Part shown: one piece after another, positions 6,402 through 15,400 of the stretch
Layout: each line of letters starts with the position of its first letter
Numbering within the stretch: the first letter of the stretch is position 1
Source of the DNA: an uncultured Bilophila sp.
GTDB lineage: Bacteria > Desulfobacterota > Desulfovibrionia > Desulfovibrionales > Desulfovibrionaceae
Length of the DNA: 21,388 nucleotides
Direction: 5' to 3'
Assembly (NCBI GenBank): GCA_902373525.1
Contig: CABKMN010000039.1
Coordinates: 1-21,388, forward strand
Notes under the pieces: model-generated
Told to the model about the DNA's origin: nothing
The model's input: the letters and a program-made list of their open reading frames with translations, nothing else
The model's database searches: none
Program-made: the position numbers and the translations under genes

Positions 6402-9400
6402 TTAGTGGCCGTTGGCGTTCGCGACGGTGTGCTGCGCGAGCTGTTCCGCGAGGTTCTGGTTGTGGTCGGCGTGGTCCGGGACGCTGCCGACGATGGCCGC
6501 GCCGCCGTCGTCGGAGTGGCCCGCATCGGTGATGCCCGCCGTGTCCGGGACGCCCGGCATGTGGTTGTCCGCCCCGGCCAGCGTCGGGTCGGTGTGGTTT
6601 TCGGTCAGGCTGAGGTCGGCCTTGGACACGTCCGTCCCGGCGGAAGCCTGCGTATCCGCGACGGAGGGCAGGATGGCGTCGAGCGACTGATCCGTTTCGA
6701 TGATGTTGTCGAAACGGACCCCGGCCTCTTCGGAATAGAAGCCGCCGGCGTGGTCCGTTCCGGCGAGCGCTTCAAGCCCGTCGGTCCCGAAGATGGCGTC
6801 GTCGCCGCCGTCCGCGAACAGCGCGAACAGGGCGGGATGGCCCGCATCCGTCGGCTGATCGTGTGCGCCCGGAGTGCCGGAGGCCGGAGCCTCGGCGCTG
6901 TCCGTCGGATGTTCCGTACCGGCGACGTCGGCGTTCAGCGCATGGCTTTCCGTTCCGGTCTCATGACCGGTAGAGGTCGTGGTCTCGGACGGTTCGGCGT
7001 GTCCGGCGGCATCGGCGGCATCGGCGCGTCCGAGCGCGTGGTCGTCCGTTTCGCCGTTGAGCGCCCGGAGTTCCTCGGTGAGCGTCGAAGCCTGCGGCGT
7101 GTCGGAAGCGTGCGGCTCCGTGTCCGCCGTGCCGTTCTGGTGCGCGTCGGGCGCATCCGCCGGGACGCCGGAGTCCGTATGCCGGACGGCGGCCTGATCG
7201 GCGTTGTCCGCATCCGTCGGCTTGTGGTCGTCGGCGTTCATCACGCCCGCCGCGTGTTCTTCGCCGCCCGAGGCATGGCTGAAGGCCGTAAAGGCGCTGC
7301 GGAAGGCCGCCGCGTGGAAGTCGCCGGGGACGTTCAGCTCGATGTGTACTTCGCCGTTGGCCGTGCCGTCGTGCCCGTCGCTGACGCCGTAGGCGAAGGT
7401 GTCCGTCAGCGTCTGGCCCTTGTGTTCGTTCAGCGTCTGGAGCGCCTCCGCGGAAGTGTTCAACGTATAGGTGTACGTGCCGTCCGCGTTGATGGTCAGC
7501 GTGCCGTAGTCGCCGCGCAGCTCTCCCGGAGTGAAGGTGAGCGTGTCGTCGTCGGCGTCCTGAACCGGCAGGGTGCCGTTGGCCACGTGTTCCGCTCCGA
7601 CGAGCAGGTCGGAGGGCAGGTCCGTGGCGTGTTCCGCGGTTCCGGTCGTCGGGGCCGTGTTGGCGGTCCCCCGCGCGCTGAGGGTGATCGGGTCGGACGT
7701 CTCCACCGTGGTCGTTCCGTCGCTCACGGAGATCGAGAACGACGCGTTGACGGTCTGGTTGTGCGAGACGTCGCCGTTCGGGGTCAGCGTGTAGCCGACG
7801 CTCTTGGTTTCCGGGTCGTAGGTCAGCGTCAGCGTACCGTTTTCAACGGTGATGGTCCCGCTTGGATGGGAATCGTCCAGCACCAGCGGGTCATGGCCGT
7901 CCAGCGAAACGGTGATGCTGTGGGTATCGGACACGTCCGCATCGGAGAACGTCAGCGTGCCTTCGGACCCCGCGGCGGTCGTCGTTTCGATCACCGGCGC
8001 GTCGTTGGCGCCGGTGAGGTTGACGGTGATGGTCTGTGCGACCGTTTCATGACCGTCGCTCACCATGACGGTGAAGGTTTCGGTCGCCTCCTCGCCCTCA
8101 CCGAGCGCGTCGCTGGTCAGCTTGTAGGTGTAGGTGCCGTCCTGCTCGATGGTCAGGGTGCCGTACCGGCCCTGAGCCTCATGGCTGCCGGTGCCTTCCT
8201 TATCGCTCAGCTTGACGGTGTAGGTGTGGGTGTCGGTCTTGTCGGCGTCCGTGATGGTGATCCGGCCTTCTGTCGTGGCAGGGGCCCCTCCGTCGGCGGA
8301 TTCCGTCAGGTCGAAGACCGGGGCCTTGCTGGTGATCACCGGCGCGTCGTTGGTGCCCATGATGTTGACGTTCAGGGTCGCGGAGGTCGTCCCGCCGTGA
8401 CCGTCACTGACAGTCACGGTGAACGTCTCCGGGGCCTCCGGCCTTTCACCCGCTCCGAGGCTGGTGAGGTCCGCCGTCAGCTTGTAGGTATAGGTTCCGT
8501 CGGCCTTCATTTCCAGCGTGCCGTACTTGCCGGTGAGGAACGTCTTGCCGCCTTCAAGCGCATAGGTCAGCGTGTCGCCGTCGTGGTCGGAGCCGCTCAG
8601 CTCGCCGGTCCATTCGCGATCCCCGCCGGTGACGGATTCAAAGTTCGCCGTCTGGATAACGCCGCTTTCGTCAACATTGTCCAATTCCGGCGCGTCGTTC
8701 GCGCCCTTGATGGTCACGGTGATCTCGCGTTCGGCGGTTCCGCCGTGCCCGTCGCGGACCTGGATGAAGGCCTTGTCGTGATACAGTTCGCCTTCCGTAA
8801 GCTTCTTCACCGCATCGCCGTCGTTGTTCAGCTTATACTTGTAGGTGTAGCTGCCGTCCTCGCCCTTGACGATGGTGAAGGTACCGTAGTCCGTCGTGTA
8901 GGTCGCGCCATCCTCACCCTCGCCGTCCCTGAACGTGTAGGTCAGGGTGTCGTTCGCATCCACGTCGTATCCGGTGATGGTCCCGGTCACGGAGTCCGAA
9001 ACCGAGCCGTCGCCGCCGGAGGCGGAAAGGTTCCGCGTGGAGTCCACGAACAGTTCGGGAGCGTCGTTGGTGCCCTGAATGATCACCGTGATCGTCTGAT
9101 CGACGAGCTCGCCCTGCGCGTCGGTCACGCGGATGGTGAAGGTTTCCGTCGCGGTTTCGGGCTTTCCGTCCTGACCGATGCCCAGCTTCTGCACGGCCTC
9201 GGATTCGTTGTTGAGCCGGAAGGTGTACTTGCCGTCCGCGCCGATGGTCAACGAACCGTATCCGTTCGCGCCGTCCGCATAGGTGCTGAGCGTGCCGTCC
9301 GCCTTGACGATGGCGAAGCTCAGGTTCTCGATGCCATTATCGCCCTTCGCGCTGTCGTCGGTGACGAGCGAACCGTCAATGGTCTTTTCGACGGAGATCG

Positions 9401-12400
9401 GGGTGTGCGTTCCGTCAACTACGCCGTTGTCTTCCGTTACCGTCAGGTTCCAGTCGGAATTGTCCACAATCTTGGGTGCGGTGTTCTCGCCCGCGATTTC
9501 GACGGTGATCTCCTTGCTGGTGTACGCGCCGTACTCGTCCTTCACCCACACGGTGAAGGTTTCGGTGACGATGCCGTCCTTTCCGTTTTCCACGTGCGGG
9601 TGCTTGCCGTCCGTCAGCTCGTAGGTGTACGAGCCGTCCGCGTTGATGGTCAGCGTGCCGTACTCGCCATTCGCCGTGCCGGGAGCGGATCCCTCGGCAT
9701 AGTGGGCCTCGTCCTTGCCGTGGGATACGCCGTAAGACAGCGTGTCCTTGCCCGTTCCTTCTTCCACCCAGTCGTCATTGTCGTTCATGTGGTGGATATC
9801 CCGATCGGTGGCCTCTACCTGTCCCTCTGCGCTGATTGCATTCTTATCGATCTCAACCTTGGTCGCATTCTCGATCACCGGCGCGTCGTTGGTGCCCTTG
9901 ATCGTGATGGTGATGTCGGCGCCATTAATACGTTCCCCGTTGAGGGTGGGCTTGAAGACCAGTTCCTTGCTGTCGCCCTCCGCGAGATCCTGCACGAGCT
10001 TGGAGTCGTTGTTCAGCACGAACGTGAAGTGCCCCGTTTCGGGGTTCATGTACAGCGTGCCCCATTCGGTGGTGTACGGCATGCCGCTCTGGACGGCGAC
10101 GCCATTGGCGTCGTCCCAGATGCCGAAAACGGCGTCGGGAACGGTGGGATCGTCAAGCTTATCGGAACCATCCGCCCACTTGGCGTGGAGGTCGCCTTCG
10201 CAGGTCGTTCCATGCTCTCCGGGAGCATCGCCGGGATTCACCTTGCCCGCGTCTTCCGCGACCGTGCCCGTCTTGTCTCCATCATCAAAGACGACTTCGT
10301 ACTTTCCTTCCCCCTCACCGCCGGAACCGCCCCCAGGCTTGTTGATGGTGATGGTGACGGTCGCCGGATCGCTCACCTCGCCGTGCTGGTCGCGGACCAC
10401 GACCTGTACCGTATCTTTCAGAGAGTCCTTGTTCTCCAAGGCGTTCCGCAGCGTATCGCTGTTGTTGTCCACGGTGTAGGTGTACTTGCCGGTCTCAGGA
10501 TCGATTTGGAACGTGCCGTACTCCGTCTTGTAGGAGGTCACAAACTCGCCGTTCACCAGAAAACCGTAGGTCAGCTTGTCGTTGACGTCGGTGTCCTGCC
10601 CCGCGATCTGGGACTTTTCGCCGTCGCCGTCGCCGAAGACCAGTCCGCCGGGAGTATCCAGCGTGACGGAACCGGTCAGCCCGGAAGTCTCCGCATTGAT
10701 CACGGGCGTGTCGTTGGAGCCGAGGATATTGATGGTAATGGTTCCCTCTTCGATCTTGCCGCCATCCTTCCCGGACGTCGCGGTGACGTTGAAGACTTCC
10801 TCGGCGAACTTCTCGCCCTGTCCGTACTGCTGGAGTTCGCCATTGTTGATGTCGTTATTAAGCCTGTACTCGTACGTGCCGTCGGCGTGCAGGGTCAGCG
10901 TGCCGTACTTGCCTTGAATGATCTGATCGCCGTTGCTTCCAACTGCGACAGATTCGGGCGTTGTTGCACTGGACGTTTCCCCATTCGGAAAATGGCTCGT
11001 CGTCGTGACCGAGCCCTTCAGGGTGAATGTGGCATGTCCGCCTTCTCCGATCTGGTCCACGTTGTCGATGCCCTTGAAATTGAGATTCCCCTCGGCGATG
11101 ATGTCGGCATCCGTATTGTCGACGACGGCCTTGTCATCTTCAAAGGCCGTTGCGGTCGAGTCGGTGAGCGTGACGTCGTCGTCAACGCCCTTGATGTCGA
11201 TGTTCAGGACGGCGTCGGAATACGCGCCCAGCTTGTCCGTGACGCGGATGGTGAAGAATTCCTTCGCGAACAGCTCCTGCGCGCTCTTGCCGACGGCGTC
11301 CGAGTCGTCGCTCAGATCGGCGCGCAGGGTATAGGTGTACTCGCCGGTCGAAGCGTCGAGGGTCAGCGTGCCGTACTTGCCGGAGATGCTGGTGACGCCG
11401 TTGGCGAGCGCGTTACCGTTTGCGCCGATGATGCTGTAGGACCATGCGTCTCCGGCGTCGTGATCCCATGCCGCGACCGTGCCCGTAACGGTTCCGAGGT
11501 ACTGATTCACCGTGATGTCGTCCGCCCTGATGTGGGCGACGCCGTCGTCATCGACCTCGAGCGGGTTGTTTCCGTCACCCGTCGTGAAGAACGGCCTGTC
11601 GTTGGTGCCGTGGATGTTGATGCGCAGGGGCTGGTTTACGATCTGGTCTTCGCCGGGAACCATCGCGCTGATGGTGAAGTCGAGCGGAATGGTCGCGCCC
11701 GCCGGAAGCGCGTTGACGGCTTCGGAATCGTTGTCGAGTTCAAACGTGTAGGAGAACGCGCCGTCCTTGCCGGGGGTGAGCGTCAGCGTGCCGTAGGCGG
11801 TCTCGATGGTGTACGAGCCGTCGTCGTTCGCCGTGAAGCCATCAATCGTGACGGTAGTCGCGCCCTTCCCCTCGCCGATGGTGTATTCGCCATTCAGGCT
11901 GATCTTGAGCATGGCGGCATCGCCCGCGTCCGCGTCGCTGACCTTGCCCTCACCGGTGATCCTGGCCGACGCATCGTCATCATGGATCGGCGTGTTGTCG
12001 CTGTGGTTCTCCACGCCCGCTTCGTGGACGTCATGAACGTAGGCGTTGTTGTGGGTCTCGAAAACGGGAGCGTCGTCCGTGCCCTTGATGGTGACGGTGA
12101 TCGGATGGGTGTCGAACGCGCCGGAGCTGTCCCGCACCGTGACGTAGAAGGTTTCCGTCAGTTCTTCGGCGGGCTGGCCGTCTCTCGCGCCGTGCAGATT
12201 CTGTACAGCCTCGTTGCCGTTGTCGAGCTTGTACTCGTACTTCCCAGTGGAAGGATTCATGACCAGCGTGCCGTACTCGCCGCTGACCGTGGTCCGCTGG
12301 GTGACGGTTTCGCCAGTCCGCAACTTGTCAAACTCACTTGCAGTGAGCAGGCCGAAGGTGTGGCCCTGCCCCTTGTCCGCGTCGTAGACGCCGATGGTCT

Positions 12401-15400
12401 TGGTCCCGCCGGTCTGCGTCTGCGCGTCTTCAATTACCTCAAGGTTCAGGGCGTTGCCGTCGCCTTCGGCAACGATATTCGCGGGGTCGTTGCCGCCGAT
12501 CGTGATTTCCGGCTTGTCGTTGGTGGCGTATATCCTGAAGTTGACGTCCTTGGTATTCCACGAGCCGTGCGTGTCCATCGTCTGGAATGTGACGGTCCGG
12601 GTGAAGTGTGCATCTTCCGAATACTTGGCAAGCGTCTCCTTGATCGTGTTGAGGTCCGTCTCGCTCAGGCCGTCATCCGCATTCAGGAACCGGAAGGTAT
12701 ACTCGCCCGTATCGGTATTCAAATCCAGAATGCCGACCTTCACGCCGTCAACCTTCATATAAACGGCTTCGTGGCCTTCTTCCGCAGGAGCTCCAGCCTC
12801 AACGTAGTCCCCCACCTTGGAGATGTGGTACGACGCCACCTCGTCACCGAGGTCGGCGTCGGTCCCCGATATCTTCCCCGTGATGGTTTCGCTCGCGTAG
12901 GACTTGTTTTCTTCGGGATTGAGCTGATTGTCATCGCTCTGGACGGCCTTGTCGGTCTCCGCGTCGCGGCCCACGCCGTCCACAAAGAGGTTGATCTCCC
13001 CCTCGTGCTTGATCGTCGGCCTGTCGTTCGTGCCGACGATGGTGATGTTGGCGGTCGCCTCATCGGATGCAAGGCCGTGCTGGTCCTTGACCGTGAAGTC
13101 CACACCGAAACGCAGCTCCATACCCTGCGGCAGACCGTTCAGGCCCTGATCTCCCTGATATCCCGCAGTGAACGTGTAGTGCAGCTCGTTGCCGGCAACG
13201 TCCGTCTCACACGTGAGCGTACCGAGCCTGATGGCGCCCTCTTGTCCCACGCCCTTGAGTCCTTCGACCTTGCCCCAGACGATTCCGCTAGCGTCAACGT
13301 AGAACGTGCTCTCGGTGGTCTGCCCACCGTACGTGATGAACATCGTTCCGGTTTGGGCGGCGAAAACGAGCGAGTGGGTGTCGTGCGCGTCGGCATCGCC
13401 GATCGTCACCGTGCCGGTGTGCGCCTGCGTCTCGCCCGGCCCGAACGTGTCGTTCGCGCCGTGCTCGCCGGTAGCGTCGACCTGATCGCCCCAGACGCCC
13501 TTTTCATAGGCCGTGACGTCCGTAGTGTTCTCGACGGTGGTCTTGTCGTTGGTGCCCTTGACGGTGAACGATATATTCTGCTCTTGCCATGCGCCGCGAT
13601 CGTCCATGACCCGCACGGTGAAGGTTTCGGTGACGGTTTCACCGGCGCCGAGCTTCTGCACGGCTTCACCGGCGTTATTCAGCTCGTACTTGTAATTGCC
13701 GAACTCGTCGATGGTCAGCGTGCCGTAGTCGGTGGTGATGGTCTTTCCGTCGCTGGAAACCGTGCCGTCGCTCTTCTGGGAACCGTGTTCTCCCCACTCC
13801 CAATTGCTGGAACCGCCCGTGAGCGAGAACGTCAGGTCGTGGTTGTCGTCAGCGGTCGTTGCCTCGCCGGAGCCGTTTTCCTCGTCGGCATCCGTGGCGA
13901 CGACGCGGCCCTCCACCTTGGTCACGCCGCCGTCTTCCGTGAAGGCCTTATCGCTGACCTCAGTCCCGTCGACGTTGAAATACCGGTCATTGCCTTGGTC
14001 AACCGTCAGCACGGGCCGGTCGTTGGTGCCGGTAATGGTGACGGTGATTTCCTGCTGGGACCAAGCGTTGTGCTCGTCCTTCACGTAGAAGGTGAAGGTT
14101 TCGGTGAGGGTGTCGCCTTCGTTGAGGTTGTTGACGGAGGTGACGAACTTCCCGCCCGCCGTCTGGACCGTGTCGAAAGTCTGCTCCTGATGCTCCAGCT
14201 TGTAGGTGTATGTTCCGTCGGCGCGGATTGTCATACTGCCATAGTGGCCCTCCACCTTACTGTAGGTGGGGGCGCCGGCTGCCGTGGAGTCCGCCGGATT
14301 GAATATGACGTCATTGAGCGTTCCGCCGCTCCCCTGGGACAGGCCGAAATAGAGCTTATGCCCGTTGTCCACGTCAAAGCCCGCAACCTTGCCGCCTGCG
14401 AAGACGTTGCCCGTGTACTCGTCGTTTTCCTCCGGCGTTCCGGGCTTATCGACGACGTTGCCCTCGGCGTCGCGGCCCACGCCGCTTTCGGTGACGTCCA
14501 GCGAGATGGGACCGTCGGCTTCATGGAAGACGCCGTCGGCGTCGGTCGTGCCGATCTTCGGGATGTCGTTGGAGCCTTCGATGGTGATGCCCAACAGATG
14601 TTGGTGATACGCTCCGTGCTCGTCCGTCGCCTTCGTCTGGAGGCTGAAGCTCGTCTTTTCGCCCTGCGCCATCCGGTTGATGATGTCGCTGTCGGTGTCC
14701 AGTGCGAACGTGAAGTGCCCGGAGGCCTTGTCCAGCGTAAACGTGCCGATATCCGTCGTGATCTTCAGGCTGGTTTCGCTGTCTTCCTTCACTTCGGCAT
14801 GGATGTTTATCGCCTCTCCGCCGACCTCGATGGAAAGATTGCCGAGGTTTTCTCTGGCGATGTCGTAGCTCAGCGTATGGCCCGCGTCGGGATCGGTCGC
14901 GGGGATGTCCCCTTCCACGGTGGGACGGTCGTTTCCGTGCCCAACCCAGCCGTTGTTCTTGTCGTCAGGCGTCAGGTCCTGATTGCCGTCACCGGCGTTG
15001 GGCTTCGGATCGTTGGGGTTTTCGCTGGGGTTGTAGACGCCGTCGTCCTTGACGTGGACGCTGACGTACGTAACCGTCGGCCCGTCGTTGGTGCCCTGAA
15101 TGGTGATGTCCACGTCCTGCGCCACGCTGCCGCCCTGCTTGTCCTCGACGGAAATCTGGAAATGCTCCTTGAGGAAAGAGGCGGGATCGTTCGCATCAAA
15201 CGCCTTGAGGTCGTTGACGGTCGGGTTGTCGTTGTCCACCGTGAACGAATAGCTGTAGGTCACGCCGTCGTCGGTGGCGGTGGCGGTAACGGTCAGCGTG
15301 CCGTACGCGGTTTCGACGGAAGCGGACCCGCCCGCGGCGATTTCGATGGGCTGACCGCTCTCGTCAACGAGCTTGTTGCCGTCGGCGTCGAGGATATACG

